From CBDATA01 sp965215615 (GTDB taxonomy: Bacteria > Acidobacteriota > Vicinamibacteria > Marinacidobacterales > Marinacidobacteraceae): a DNA stretch of 64,000 nucleotides. This document shows positions 50,379 to 60,421 of this stretch, piece after piece; position 1 is the stretch's first letter, and every line of letters begins with the position of its first letter. The translations under genes were made by a program, and so were the position numbers. Below the pieces are notes generated by a model. That model searched no databases. It was not told where the DNA came from and saw only the letters and a program-made list of their open reading frames with translations. The DNA lies in contig OZ244068.1 of assembly GCA_965215615.1 (NCBI GenBank), forward strand, positions 1,240,001-1,304,000, written 5' to 3'.

Positions 50379-51076
50379 GCGCTCCCCCGCCGATTCTCGA
50401 GCTCGACTCGGTCGTCAAGCGGCACCCGCAGGCGGACGGTTCGCAGTTGACGGTTCTCGACGGCGTGAACCTGCGGATGGCAGCCGGCGAGACGGTCTCG
50501 GTGGCCGGCCGCTCGGGGAGCGGCAAGAGCTCCCTGCTCCACCTCGCCGCCGGACTCGAAACCCCCACTTCCGGAAGGGTTTGCCTCGGCGGGAAGGATC
50601 TGGGGACGATGGGTGACGGGGAGCGAAGCCGTTTCCGGGGCCGGACGATGGGGTTCATCTTTCAGTTCTTCCACCTCGTTCCCTGGCTCTCGGTTCGCGA
50701 GAACGTGCTGCTTCCGGCGCGTATCACCGGGACCGCCCGCGTCGGAGACGAAGATGCCGATCTTCGCGGGGATCGCCTGATCGCCGCGGTGGATCTCGGC
50801 GACCGGGCCCGGGAACCGGCCCGGATTCTTTCCGGCGGGGAGATGCAGCGGACCGCGATCGCCCGGGCGCTGCTGCTCCGCCCGCCGTTGCTGCTGGCCG
50901 ACGAACCCACCGGGAATCTCGATGCCGAAGCGGCGGTGCGGGTGACCGATCTGCTCTTTCGGTTGGCGCGCGAGAACGAATCGGCGCTCCTGCTGGTGAC
51001 CCACGATCCGGATCTCGCGGACCGGGCCGGCATCCGGCTCCGCCTCGAAGGCGGGCGTCTTGGTTCCCTCCCGTGA
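50375..51076 (+). CDS. ABC transporter ATP-binding protein (MacB/LolD-like)
   Basis: This is a 233-residue ATPase. Walker A is GRSGSGKSSLL, the signature LSGGEMQRTAIA, and Walker B LLLADEPTGNLD. The subfamily feeds FtsX-type permeases that handle lipids or exported proteins. It is translationally linked on both sides (GTGA). The order ATPase-permease-lipocalin-like protein recalls the AttE/F/G/H clusters. Confidence 0.92.
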   Translation: MSAPPPILELDSVVKRHPQADGSQLTVLDGVNLRMAAGETVSVAGRSGSGKSSLLHLAAGLETPTSGRVCLGGKDLGTMGDGERSRFRGRTMGFIFQFFHLVPWLSVRENVLLPARITGTARVGDEDADLRGDRLIAAVDLGDRAREPARILSGGEMQRTAIARALLLRPPLLLADEPTGNLDAEAAVRVTDLLFRLARENESALLLVTHDPDLADRAGIRLRLEGGRLGSLP

Positions 51077-53598
51077 TCCGGTTCCTGTTCCGGACGGCGA
51101 GGGCGCGCGCCACTGCCGCCCCGGCGCTGACCCTGCTGTCGGTGATGGCGATCGCTCTGGGGTCCGGCGCAGTGCTCGCCGTGGACCTGCTCAACCGTGC
51201 CGCGATCGAAACCATGGATGCGAGCCTGGAGCTGGTCTCCGGTCAGGCGGGCCTCGTGGTCCGGGGTATCCGGGAGCAACCGGCAAGCGTTCCGGACGAA
51301 GCGTGGCCGGGGACGCTCGGGGTTCCGGGAGTCGGGCGGGTGGCGCCGATCGTTCGCATTCCCTCCGTCGAGGTGAGTCGGGGCGGAGTGGAAGACTCGG
51401 TCGCGCTGCTCGGGGTGGACATCTTTACCGGATCGTTCGCATTTGCCACAGAAGGAGATCCCGGCGGGCTGTCGCCGGGAGGGATCGCGCTTCCCCGGCC
51501 GCTCGCCCGTCGCATCGGTGCCGTTCCCGGAGATGCCGTGCGGGTGACCCATGCCGGCCGCAGCCGGGAGCTTCCGGTGGCGCTCGTTTACGAACCCGGA
51601 AGTGCGCGCGGAGATGCTTTCGTGGACCTTTCGCTCGCCCAGGAGGTTCGGGGAGTCTCCGGCTTCGACCGTCTCGAAGTGGAGCCGGTGCCGACGGTCG
51701 AGGCGGCGGTTCTCGCCCGTCGCATCGAAGCAGCGATTCCCTTCGTCGTGGCGAGCACGAGCGGCGCGCTCCGCGATCAGGGTGCCGACCTTTTCGCCGC
51801 TTTCCGGCTGAATCTTCGGGCGCTCGGCGCAGTGAGCCTGCTCGTGGCGGCTTTCCTCATCTACGCGAGCATCCGGACCGGGCTACGGGCTCGCCGTAAG
51901 GAGCTCGGTCTTTACCGCGCTCTCGGTGCCCGCGCCGATCAGGTGGCCCTGCTCCTGCTCGGAGAAGTGGCCGCCACGGCGTTTTTGGGTGCGGTTCTTG
52001 GTGTTCCACTCGCTGCACTCGGCGCTTCGGCCGCTCTCGACGGGGTAAGCGCGACCCTGACCAACTTCTACCTCCTCGAGCGGGTCGAGAACCTGGCGCT
52101 CCGCCCGGAGGGAATCCTGATCGCTCTCGCCACGGGTCTGCTCGCGGCGCTCGCCGGAGCGGTTCCGGAAATCCTCGCCGAGAGCAGGAGGCCTCCGGTT
52201 CATTTGCTGCGGCCGGGGCAGGCGATGACGAATCGAGGGGCGCGAAGGTCGCTTCTCACCTGGACGGGAGGGCTCGGGGTCGTTCTGATGGCGTTTGCCT
52301 GTTTTGCGGTACTTCGTCCGGAGAACCCGCTGTCGCGCCTCGGCGGAGGTTTCGTCGCGGCCGCCGCGATCCTCGCCGGCGCGGCCCTGCTGTCGGGCGC
52401 GGTTCTTCGTCTGGGAGGGCGCGCCCGGGCCGACCGAAGGAATGTTTTCCTGCGGGGCATGGCGGCGGGCCTGCGGGAAGCGAAAAGCTCCGCGCCCCCG
52501 GCGGCGGCCCTCGTTGTCGCGGTCGCGATGCTCACCGGGGTCAGCGGTCTCATCGGCAGCTTTCGGAGCACTCTCGACGACTGGCTCGGCCAGACGCTCG
52601 CCGCCGACTTCTATGTTTCGCGGGATGCAGCGGACCCGGGGGCGGCCGCTCGCGAGGCCCGCCCGCTCAGTCAGGAGGCGCTTCGCGTTCTTGGCGAGGA
52701 CCCGGATGTCGAAGCGCGCGATTTCCTCCGGGCGATCCGCATCCGCCTGAACGGACGCCCGGTGAACGTGCTGGGGGTCTCCGCGTCGCTTCCGGAGGCA
52801 CGCGGCCGTTTTGCGATCGTCGGAGAGCGCGAGGAAGCGCTTCGCGATTTCGCCGGCGGCGGAGTACTGGTTTCGGAGAATCTGTCACGGCGCGAGGGCT
52901 GGAATCCGGCGAAGTCGCTTCTTCTGCCCTCTCCCACGGGAAACAGGGAGCTGCGGATCGCCGGGGTTTTCCGGGACTACGGCAATGAACTCGGCTCGAT
53001 CTTCCTGGACCTGCCCCTTCTCAACCGCATCTACCCGGAAGAAAATCCTCCGGTGCACGGTGTCGCCCTCTATCTCCGGGAAGGGGCCGACCCGCAGGCA
53101 GTGGAGGCGCGGCTCGACCGTCGTCTCGAGGGAAGCGCGGTTCTGGTGGACAATGCTTCGCTGCGAACGAGTGCCCTCGACATCTTCGACCAGACCATGT
53201 CGGTGACGGCGCTACTCCGTGGAGTTGCCCTGCTCATCGCCGCGACCGGCCTTGGTCTCGCGCTTTTCACCGTGTCCCGGGAGCGGGCCCCCCAGATCGC
53301 CCTCGAACGCGCTCTCGGCGCGACGAGGGGGCAGGTGGCGCTCGGCCTTTTGGGACGCGGCGTGGTGATCGCGCTGAGCGGTCTCCTTCTCGGAGGAATC
53401 GCGGGGGCGATCCTGACGCTCCTGCTCATCGAAGTCGTGAATCCCTTCTGGTTCGGTTGGCGGCTCGATCTCGAGTGGCCGGTCGGAGTACTTGCCTCCC
53501 AGGGCGCGCTGGTGCTGCTCGCCGGCCTGCTCGCGGCCGCCATTCCGGCGCGTTACGCCTCGAAGACCGGCCCGGTGGCGCTTCGGGAAGAGTTGTGA
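51073..53598 (+). CDS. FtsX-like ABC permease, fused twin-module type
   Basis: This is an 841-residue permease with an N-terminal helix, a periplasmic domain (~40-245), a set of three helices (~255-380), a second helix region and periplasmic domain (~390-690), and a final three-helix block (~710-835). It is like two FtsX modules fused into one chain, as in lipoprotein or AttF/AttG-type exporters. The motif LYRALGARADQVALLLLGEV and the later LERALGATRGQVALGLLGRG are the paired coupling loops. Its stop overlaps the next GTG. Confidence 0.9.
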   Translation: MIRFLFRTARARATAAPALTLLSVMAIALGSGAVLAVDLLNRAAIETMDASLELVSGQAGLVVRGIREQPASVPDEAWPGTLGVPGVGRVAPIVRIPSVEVSRGGVEDSVALLGVDIFTGSFAFATEGDPGGLSPGGIALPRPLARRIGAVPGDAVRVTHAGRSRELPVALVYEPGSARGDAFVDLSLAQEVRGVSGFDRLEVEPVPTVEAAVLARRIEAAIPFVVASTSGALRDQGADLFAAFRLNLRALGAVSLLVAAFLIYASIRTGLRARRKELGLYRALGARADQVALLLLGEVAATAFLGAVLGVPLAALGASAALDGVSATLTNFYLLERVENLALRPEGILIALATGLLAALAGAVPEILAESRRPPVHLLRPGQAMTNRGARRSLLTWTGGLGVVLMAFACFAVLRPENPLSRLGGGFVAAAAILAGAALLSGAVLRLGGRARADRRNVFLRGMAAGLREAKSSAPPAAALVVAVAMLTGVSGLIGSFRSTLDDWLGQTLAADFYVSRDAADPGAAAREARPLSQEALRVLGEDPDVEARDFLRAIRIRLNGRPVNVLGVSASLPEARGRFAIVGEREEALRDFAGGGVLVSENLSRREGWNPAKSLLLPSPTGNRELRIAGVFRDYGNELGSIFLDLPLLNRIYPEENPPVHGVALYLREGADPQAVEARLDRRLEGSAVLVDNASLRTSALDIFDQTMSVTALLRGVALLIAATGLGLALFTVSRERAPQIALERALGATRGQVALGLLGRGVVIALSGLLLGGIAGAILTLLLIEVVNPFWFGWRLDLEWPVGVLASQGALVLLAGLLAAAIPARYASKTGPVALREEL

Positions 53599-55514
53599 GC
53601 GCGCTTTTTTTCGCGCTCGCCGCAGCGTTTTTCTCCACCTCCCCGCCGGAGTGGATGTCGGCTTCCCGCGGGTTCGCGTGGGAGTTTCCGCACGACCACT
53701 GGGCCCACGACGGGTACCGCACCGAATGGTGGTACTTCGTCGGGTTCCTCGAAGGCGAGAGCGATCTGGCCTTCCAGTTCACCCTTTTCCGGAGCGGGCT
53801 CGACCCCTCCCCGGTCGAGGAAGCAGGCTCCCGCTGGCGGGCCGGGCACGTGCTCATGGGTCACGCGGCGCTTTTGGACCTCGAAACCGGGCGCCGGGTG
53901 TTCTCGCAGGTCGTCCACCGGGAGGCAGCGGGACTCGGCCGCGCCGGCCGCTTTCCCGATCCCGAGATCGCCTGGATGCGCGGCCCCCCGGGAACCGACG
54001 GGGACTTCCGGGTCGCTTTCGAGGACGGGAGTTTCCATATCCGCGCCGAGGACGGGAACCAGGAGATGGCGTTCGATCTCGCTCTCGAGCCGGCCGGGCC
54101 ACGGGTTTTCTGGGGGGACGGCGGATATTCCGAAAAATCGGAAGGCGGCGGCGCGAGCCTCTACTACAGCTACCCCCGGCTCCTGGTTCGGGGAACGGCG
54201 GGTTTCGAGAATTCCGCGCCGGTTCGGGGCGCGGCCTGGATGGACCGGGAGTTCGGCTCCGACTGGCTCGCGCCGGATCAGGTGGGCTGGGACTGGTTCG
54301 CTCTCAACCTGGACGACGGAAGCGACCTGATGCTCTACAACATGCGGGGCGCGGACGGCGAGGTGGTCCACTCCTCCGGGAACCTGGTTTCGCCGGACGG
54401 CCGTCCCCGCGAGATCGAGGTCGAGGTCGAGGTTCTCGATTCGTACGCCCCGAAAGACGGAGAGATGACCTACCCGGTCGCGTGGAGGCTCGCCGCGCCG
54501 GATGCCCGTCTCGATCTTCGGCTCACCGCGTTCTTCGAAGACCAGGAGAACCGGATCGGGCAGGGAAACCCCGGTCCCGATATCCCCTACTGGGAAGGCG
54601 CGGTTCAGGTGTTCCGCGATCAGGTTCCGGCGGGGCGTGGATTCGTCGAGTTGACCGGGTATCGGACACCCATGAACCTGCTACTCTCCGGCTTCCGGCC
54701 GGAGCCGGCATCGTCAGAGGAGGACAGCCAAATGATGGACGTGCTGCAGTTTCTCTTCCGGTGGCTTCACGTCTTCGTGGGGATCATCTGGATCGGGCAT
54801 CTGTACTTTTTCAACTTCGTGAACGCCCAGATGACCGCGAAACTCGACGGTCCGACGAAGCAGAAGGTGGTTCCGGAGCTCATGCCCCGGGCCCTCTACT
54901 GGTTCCGCTGGGGCGCGGCCTGGACCTGGATATCCGGCCTCTTGCTGCTGCTTCTCCTCTTCTACCACGGCGGCCTGACCCTCGATTTCGGCAACGAGTG
55001 GGGCATGGGGGCGATCGTCATGGTGGCGATCACCTTCCTCGGAGTGTTCGTCTATGACGCGCTCTGGAGCAGCGGCCTGAAGGCCAACGTCCGGGCCGCG
55101 ACCATCGTCTCCTTCCTGCTGCTCTCGGGGGTGGTCTGGGCGTTCGTGAACGTGGGTGGCTTCCAGCCCCGCGGCGTCCTGATCCACACCGGGGCGATGT
55201 TCGGGACGATGATGGCCTTCAACGTCTGGTTCCGCATCTGGCCCGCCCAGCAGCGGATCATCGCGGCGGTGCGCGACGGCAAGGCTCCTGCGGCTGCCGA
55301 TCCGGCTCTCGCCGGCCTGCGCTCGAAGCACAACACCTACATGTCGCTGCCGCTGCTCTGGGCGATGGCGAACGAGCACGCGACGCCGTTCTTCGGTGGG
55401 AATCTCGGAATTCCTTCGGACTACTACTGGGTGGCTTGGCTCGTGGTGATCGCGATCGCCTGGCACGTCATCTTCCAGTGCTACCGGATCGCCGGCCGCG
55501 TCACCGGGATGTAG
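53595..55514 (+). CDS. AttH/CrtC-lipocalin-like domain fused in frame to PuuD-type membrane domain
   Basis: One open frame of 639 residues. Residues ~1-360 match the AttH/carotenoid-hydratase-like lipocalin (TEWWYFVGFLEGE, AAWMDREFGSDWL, RGFVELTGYRTPMNLLLSGF). Residues ~380-639 are a multi-helix PuuD/urate-oxidase-like membrane domain (RWLHVFVGIIWIGHLYFFNF, the typical Trp-Ile-Gly-His helix). No stop separates them. A strong AGGAGG (54718-54723) precedes an in-frame ATG at 54732, so the second half may also be made separately. It ends 14 bases into the convergent symporter gene. Confidence 0.8.
   Translation: MSALFFALAAAFFSTSPPEWMSASRGFAWEFPHDHWAHDGYRTEWWYFVGFLEGESDLAFQFTLFRSGLDPSPVEEAGSRWRAGHVLMGHAALLDLETGRRVFSQVVHREAAGLGRAGRFPDPEIAWMRGPPGTDGDFRVAFEDGSFHIRAEDGNQEMAFDLALEPAGPRVFWGDGGYSEKSEGGGASLYYSYPRLLVRGTAGFENSAPVRGAAWMDREFGSDWLAPDQVGWDWFALNLDDGSDLMLYNMRGADGEVVHSSGNLVSPDGRPREIEVEVEVLDSYAPKDGEMTYPVAWRLAAPDARLDLRLTAFFEDQENRIGQGNPGPDIPYWEGAVQVFRDQVPAGRGFVELTGYRTPMNLLLSGFRPEPASSEEDSQMMDVLQFLFRWLHVFVGIIWIGHLYFFNFVNAQMTAKLDGPTKQKVVPELMPRALYWFRWGAAWTWISGLLLLLLLFYHGGLTLDFGNEWGMGAIVMVAITFLGVFVYDALWSSGLKANVRAATIVSFLLLSGVVWAFVNVGGFQPRGVLIHTGAMFGTMMAFNVWFRIWPAQQRIIAAVRDGKAPAAADPALAGLRSKHNTYMSLPLLWAMANEHATPFFGGNLGIPSDYYWVAWLVVIAIAWHVIFQCYRIAGRVTGM
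54718..54734 (+). promoter_or_regulatory. Internal ribosome binding site and start for the PuuD-type domain
   Basis: AGGAGG at 54718-54723 lies 8 bases before ATG 54732-54734, an ideal spacing. The ATG is in frame with the upstream AttH-like domain at about residue 380, the exact domain junction. The site would let ribosomes start the membrane domain independently; use of it is inferred. Confidence 0.55.
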
Positions 55515-56946
55515 CGAAGCGGGATCCCGCGATCGCGATGGCGGCGTTCAGGGTGACGCCGAGCAGTCCGGCGTGGACTCCGCCGATCCTTCCGTAGCCG
55601 GCGAGCGTCAGCCCCGCCGCGAGCGCGGTCCCGGCGATCAGGCCGATCAGGATCGCGCGCGGCGCGGTTCGCTTCCAGACGAGGCCGAGCACGAAGGCGG
55701 GGGCGGCCTGGACCAGAAGTTCCATCTTGAGTTCGAGCAACCCCCACAGGCTGATGCGCGGAGTCAGCGCGAGAGAAACGAGTGCTGCCATGATGAGCAA
55801 CGAAAAGAGTTTGCCCAGCCGGGTCAGGCGCGCTTCGTCCGCTCCGCGTCCCATCCGCCGGAGCGCCGGGCCGGCGAAGTCCTTGGCGAGCATGGAGGAG
55901 AGGGTGAGCAGCACCGAATCGGCGGTGGACATGATGGCCGCCACCACTCCGACGACGGTGAGGATGCTCATCAGGAACATCGCGGGCGAGCCGGAGGACC
56001 AGTCGCGAAGCAGCGCCGGCAGCACCTGGTCGGCTTCGACACCCGAGAGTCCGGAAAAGCGGGGAATGGCGAGGATGCCCACCAGAAACACCGGGAGCGT
56101 CGTGAAGAACGGGAGGAAGCCGAGCACGGCAACGGCCTTCCGCAACGAACGGGTGCTGCGGGCCGCGAAGATCCGCTGGATCGCCTGGGGATAGACCGCG
56201 CCCGAAAATCCGATCAGCAGGATGGTGCTGGCCCAGGTCGTCAGGGTCTCTCGATCGGGGGCGAGGGCCTTTTCCGGCTGGTTGGCCAGAATCCAGCGGG
56301 TTGCGTCGCCGAGGGTCTCGCCGGAGAACGCCGCCGCCAGCAGGATTCCGAAGAGGCCGACGGCGAGCAGCGCACCCTGGAGACAATCGGTCCAGGCCAC
56401 CGCCCGGAGGCCCCCGAGGAGTTCGTAACCGAGGATGACCGAGGCGAGCACCAGGACTCCGGCAGCAAAGGGGATGGCACCTCCGGAAAGCCCGGCCACC
56501 ACGTGGCCCATCGCCATGAGCTGGGCGAGGAGGTAGTTCAGGATGGCCGCCGCCATCAACAGGTTCACGGCGAGGGTGAGCCGGGGAGATCCGAAACGGT
56601 GGGAGAGCCAGTCGGCGGGAGTCACGAAGTGGTGGGTTTCGGAGGCGGCCCGCAGACGCGGCGCGATCACCAGATAGATGACCACGATGGCGAGCATGAA
56701 GCCGACGCTCATCACCCAGGGAAAACCGAGGCGATAGGCCTCGCCGGGGTAGCCGACCAGGGTGTTGCCGCTGTACTGGGTGGCGTAGAGCGTGAAGAGC
56801 AGCACCACCGGGCCGAGGTTCCTCCCCGCCAGATAGAAGTCGCCGAGAGATTCCGTCCTGCGGGCCCGCCGGGCGCGGATTCCGAGGGTCGCGAGGACAC
56901 CGAGGTAGCCGATGAGCGCGAGTACCACTGCCGCCGGGAAGCTCAA
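55501..56946 (-). CDS. Sodium/solute symporter, SSS family
   Basis: This is a 481-residue permease with about thirteen helices starting from TTG 56946. SSS motifs include DFYLAGRNLGPVVLLFTLYA (quoted in part), TQYSGNTLVGYPGEAY and YELLGGLRAVAWTDCLQG. The TTG overlaps the stop of the small gene upstream (TTGA). The 3' end overlaps the PuuD-type ORF by 14 bases in convergent orientation. The substrate is unknown; proximity to a urate-oxidase-like domain makes a purine-related solute possible but unproven. Confidence 0.9.
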   Translation of the reverse strand: MSFPAAVVLALIGYLGVLATLGIRARRARRTESLGDFYLAGRNLGPVVLLFTLYATQYSGNTLVGYPGEAYRLGFPWVMSVGFMLAIVVIYLVIAPRLRAASETHHFVTPADWLSHRFGSPRLTLAVNLLMAAAILNYLLAQLMAMGHVVAGLSGGAIPFAAGVLVLASVILGYELLGGLRAVAWTDCLQGALLAVGLFGILLAAAFSGETLGDATRWILANQPEKALAPDRETLTTWASTILLIGFSGAVYPQAIQRIFAARSTRSLRKAVAVLGFLPFFTTLPVFLVGILAIPRFSGLSGVEADQVLPALLRDWSSGSPAMFLMSILTVVGVVAAIMSTADSVLLTLSSMLAKDFAGPALRRMGRGADEARLTRLGKLFSLLIMAALVSLALTPRISLWGLLELKMELLVQAAPAFVLGLVWKRTAPRAILIGLIAGTALAAGLTLAGYGRIGGVHAGLLGVTLNAAIAIAGSRFATSR

Positions 56947-57149
56947 GGGTCTCTCCAGAAACGGAGTGCGGCGTAAGCGACGACCGAGCTCGCCCCGAAA
57001 GCGCAGAGCAGGGAGAGGAGCGCCCAGGAGGGCATCCCCAGCCAGACCGAGGGCTCGCCGCCCATCCACCACCACGGGATGGACATCGCGTAGAGAGCCG
57101 CGATCAGCAGGAGCGCTCCCGGACGGTCGAGAGGTTCCCGCGGAGGCAT
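56943..57149 (-). CDS. Small symporter-associated membrane protein (DUF3311-like)
   Basis: The ATG at 57149 gives 68 residues with two helices and the pattern WWWMGGEPSVWLGMPSW, reminiscent of DUF3311 partners of SSS symporters. It is coupled to the symporter by TTGA overlap. A longer ORF upstream overlaps the mod gene and lacks membrane character. The 85-base gap to the divergent mod gene must contain both promoters. Confidence 0.65.
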   Translation of the reverse strand: MPPREPLDRPGALLLIAALYAMSIPWWWMGGEPSVWLGMPSWALLSLLCAFGASSVVAYAALRFWRDP

Positions 57150-57234
57150 CACGACGCGCGACTTTAACCGCCCCGGATGCGGCCCATCAGCGTCTCTTCT
57201 TCGCAGCCGATTCTCCGTTAGGATTTCCGGGTCC

Positions 57235-60200
57235 ATGAGCGATCTGCGTTCCTCGAATCCGGATTCGGAACCGCAGGCGGTGCCGCTCCCAGGGCAGTCG
57301 GAAAAATTCGAGCGGTTGCGGTCGGTGCTCCGGGCCATGTTCCAGCTCGACCGGGGCGATCTCGATTTCGGTCTCTATCGGGTCATGAATCTGAAGCGGG
57401 CGGAGATGGAGCGCTTCCTCGGCGATGATCTGCTGCCCCAGGCTCGAACTCTGCTCGGCATCTCGGTGGGCAAGAATCTTGAGGAAATACGGAAGGAACG
57501 GGAGGAGGCGCGCCAAGCGGCGCGGAGTCTCGGCGTCAATCCCTCGGACACCCCCAAGGTGCAGAGCCTCGACGCCGAGATAGCGGGAACCTCGCCAGAA
57601 GCCGTTGACGAGGGGGAGGTGTACAAGCACCTCGCCAACTTCTTCGAGCGCTACTACCGGGATGGTGATTTTGCGGCGCAGCGGCGGTATTCCTCGGGAG
57701 GGCAACCCTCCTACCTGATTCCCTACGACGGCGAAGAGGTCAAGCTCCACTGGGCGAACGCCGATCAGTACTACATCAAGACCACGGAAAATTACGCTTC
57801 CTATGTATTCCGGGTGGCTTCCGGCCACAAGGCGCGTTTCGAGATCGCGGCGGCCGTCGGAACGCGCGACAACGTCAAGGAGAGCAACGGCCGTTCCCGC
57901 CGATTCCTGCTGACGGCGGGGAAAGACGCGGTTATCCAGGACGGCGAGGAGCTCGTCGTCCGCTTCGAGCATCGGCCGCTGACCGAGCCGGAAAAGCGGC
58001 GTTTCCCCGGGAACGGGAACGGTCAGCAAAAAAAGATCAACGAAGCTACCGCGAAGCGCCTCGGCGAGCTGGCACCGGCGCTCTGGCGGGAAGCGCTTGC
58101 GGCACCAGAGCCCACGGAAGCCTGTCCCGAGCGGACGACCCTCGACCGCCACCTTGCGATCTACACCGCGAGAAACAGTTTCGACTATTTCATCCACAAG
58201 AGTCTGGGCCGGTTCCTGCGGCGTGAATTGGACATGTACCTCAAGATCGAAGTCCTGAATCTCGACGACTTGGAGCCGGGAAACAGCGAGGGAATGCGGC
58301 GGGCTGTCGCGAGGATGAAGGCGATCAAGGCACTCGGCGAGAAGATCATCGCATTCCTCGCCCAGCTCGAAGATTTTCAGAAACACCTCTGGCTCAAGAA
58401 GAAGTTCGTGCTGGAGGCTCAGTACTGCGTCACCTTGGACCGGGTTCCGGAAGCCCTCTACGCCGAGATTGCCCAAAACGAGGCGCAGCGAGCGGAGTGG
58501 GAAGACCTTTACGCGATCTCCGAGATCGTCGCCAATCTGATGAATGGCGGGGGCGGCGGTGCGAAATCGCTCTCAGAGGACTTCCTGCGATCCAATCCGT
58601 ACCTGATGCTGGATACCCGGCACTTCGGTCAGGATTTCGAGGACCGTCTGCTGGAAGGGCTGTCGGCTTCGGGGCCACTCGGTGAAATCCAGGACGGGTT
58701 GCTGATCCACGGCGAGAATTTCGGGGCGCTCACGCTGCTCCGGGCGCGCTACGAGGGGCAGGTGCGGTGCGTCTATATCGACCCTCCGTACAACACGGGC
58801 TCGGATGGTTTCGTGTACAAGGACGGTTATCGGCACTCGAGCTGGATGGCGATGGTTCAGGATCGCTTCGCGCTGCTACGTGAGCTGGTGGCTGGAGATG
58901 CGGCGATCTTTGTTTCGATTGATGAGAACGAACAATCTCGCCTTCGGGGCACGCTCGACGAGACGTGGGGAGCGGAAAACCATGTCGCGGAGATTGTCTG
59001 GGCGGCTGGCAGAAAGAATGACTCGAAATTGATCTCCGTCTCGCATGAGTACATTCAGGTCTATGTGAAGGATCATGCTGAACTGAAGCGTCGCAATGTG
59101 TCGTGGAGACAGCGCAAGAAGGGACTTGAGAGTATCTACCGTCAGTATGAGCGTCTTCGAAAAAAGCACGGAAAGGACCACGCGAAAATCACGCAAGACA
59201 TGAAGACCTGGTACTCGGATCTTGCGGATTCCGACCCTGCGAAGGCGCATCGGCATTACTGCCACAGCGACAAACGTGGCATCTACTTTCCCGATAACAT
59301 TTCCTGGCCGGGCGGTGGAGGCCCCCGGTACGAAGTACGACACCCTGAAACCGGACGTCCGCTTACCGTGCCGGCGCGCGGCTGGATGACCAGTGATCCG
59401 GAGCAGATGCAACAGTGGATTTCGGAGAACCGCGTCCACTTCGGATCGGACGAGACAGCGGTTCCCAGCATCAAGTCATATCTGAAGGATCGTGAGGAGC
59501 AGACACCCTACAGCGTCTTCTACCGAGACGGCCGTGGCGCGACGAAGCGACTCCGCAATGTTCTCGGCAGCGACGAATTCGGCTATCCCAAGGACGAAAC
59601 GGTCATCGGGGAATGCCTCGACATTTTGGCAGGTGATGGAGATACCGTTCTCGATTGTTTTGCAGGATCGGGCACAACGGGCCACGCAGCGATCAGTCTG
59701 AATCGTGCGGACGGTGGGCATCGCCGGTATGTTCTGGTCGAGATGGGCGACCACTTCGACACGGTGCTCTTGCCGCGATTGAAAAAAGTTGCTCACTCCT
59801 CCGATTGGAAGAACGGGAAGCCGGTTTCGCGCGATGGCATTTCCCAATTCTTCCGCTACCTTCGGATCGAATCCTACGAAGACACGATGGACAGTCTGAC
59901 GGTCGAGCCCCGCGAAGAGGGGGCTCTCGGCTTGCCGGCGGAGGTCGTCGAGGACTACCGACTCCGCTACGCTCTGGATACCGAAACCGCTGGCAGCGCC
60001 TGTCTGCTCGGTGCCGACTTCGAGGATCCGTTCCGCTACACGCTATCTGTGGTGCGGGATGGGGAGCGACGCGAGACTCCGGTGGATCTGCCGGAAACCT
60101 TCAATCTCCTGCTTGGGCTTCGGGAGCGCTCGCGGCGGCGACTGGATGGTGTTCTGGCCATCGAGGGGGAAGACGCGGAGGGGCTCCGTCACCTCATTCT

Positions 60201-60396
60201 CTGGCGGAACCGGGGCGAAATGGACAACCGGGCGCTCGATGCCTGGTTCGAGAAACATCGGGATGTGTTCGGGAAGTTCGACCGGGTTCATGTCAACGGA
60301 GACAACACGCTGAACGCCGTGGCCGAAGAGAACGCATCCTGGCGTGCGTTCCCTATCGAGCCGGAATTTCGGCGGCTCATGTTCGACACCGACTGA
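57235..60396 (+). CDS. mod: Type III-like DNA methyltransferase (Mod) with long N-terminal region
   Basis: This is a 1053-residue protein. Motif IV DPPYNTG begins at Asp516 and motif I DCFAGSGTTG at Asp807, the order of a beta-class N6-adenine/N4-cytosine methyltransferase; the target-recognition region lies between them. The first ~500 residues (from LDFGLYRVMNLKRAEMERFL) have no counterpart in classical ~650-residue Mod proteins. The stretch 58850-59850 is visibly A/T-richer than its surroundings, suggesting transfer of the recognition domain. It methylates DNA and probably gives the Res subunit its specificity. Confidence 0.9.
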   Translation: MSDLRSSNPDSEPQAVPLPGQSEKFERLRSVLRAMFQLDRGDLDFGLYRVMNLKRAEMERFLGDDLLPQARTLLGISVGKNLEEIRKEREEARQAARSLGVNPSDTPKVQSLDAEIAGTSPEAVDEGEVYKHLANFFERYYRDGDFAAQRRYSSGGQPSYLIPYDGEEVKLHWANADQYYIKTTENYASYVFRVASGHKARFEIAAAVGTRDNVKESNGRSRRFLLTAGKDAVIQDGEELVVRFEHRPLTEPEKRRFPGNGNGQQKKINEATAKRLGELAPALWREALAAPEPTEACPERTTLDRHLAIYTARNSFDYFIHKSLGRFLRRELDMYLKIEVLNLDDLEPGNSEGMRRAVARMKAIKALGEKIIAFLAQLEDFQKHLWLKKKFVLEAQYCVTLDRVPEALYAEIAQNEAQRAEWEDLYAISEIVANLMNGGGGGAKSLSEDFLRSNPYLMLDTRHFGQDFEDRLLEGLSASGPLGEIQDGLLIHGENFGALTLLRARYEGQVRCVYIDPPYNTGSDGFVYKDGYRHSSWMAMVQDRFALLRELVAGDAAIFVSIDENEQSRLRGTLDETWGAENHVAEIVWAAGRKNDSKLISVSHEYIQVYVKDHAELKRRNVSWRQRKKGLESIYRQYERLRKKHGKDHAKITQDMKTWYSDLADSDPAKAHRHYCHSDKRGIYFPDNISWPGGGGPRYEVRHPETGRPLTVPARGWMTSDPEQMQQWISENRVHFGSDETAVPSIKSYLKDREEQTPYSVFYRDGRGATKRLRNVLGSDEFGYPKDETVIGECLDILAGDGDTVLDCFAGSGTTGHAAISLNRADGGHRRYVLVEMGDHFDTVLLPRLKKVAHSSDWKNGKPVSRDGISQFFRYLRIESYEDTMDSLTVEPREEGALGLPAEVVEDYRLRYALDTETAGSACLLGADFEDPFRYTLSVVRDGERRETPVDLPETFNLLLGLRERSRRRLDGVLAIEGEDAEGLRHLILWRNRGEMDNRALDAWFEKHRDVFGKFDRVHVNGDNTLNAVAEENASWRAFPIEPEFRRLMFDTD

Positions 60397-60421
60397 ATCG
60401 GAACGCACGCGCGAGGAGTAG

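Noticed and set aside
53595..55514. Sequencing error creating the AttH-PuuD fusion
   Set aside because: Both halves are in the same frame without any indel sign; only a single lost stop would be needed, which cannot be judged here.
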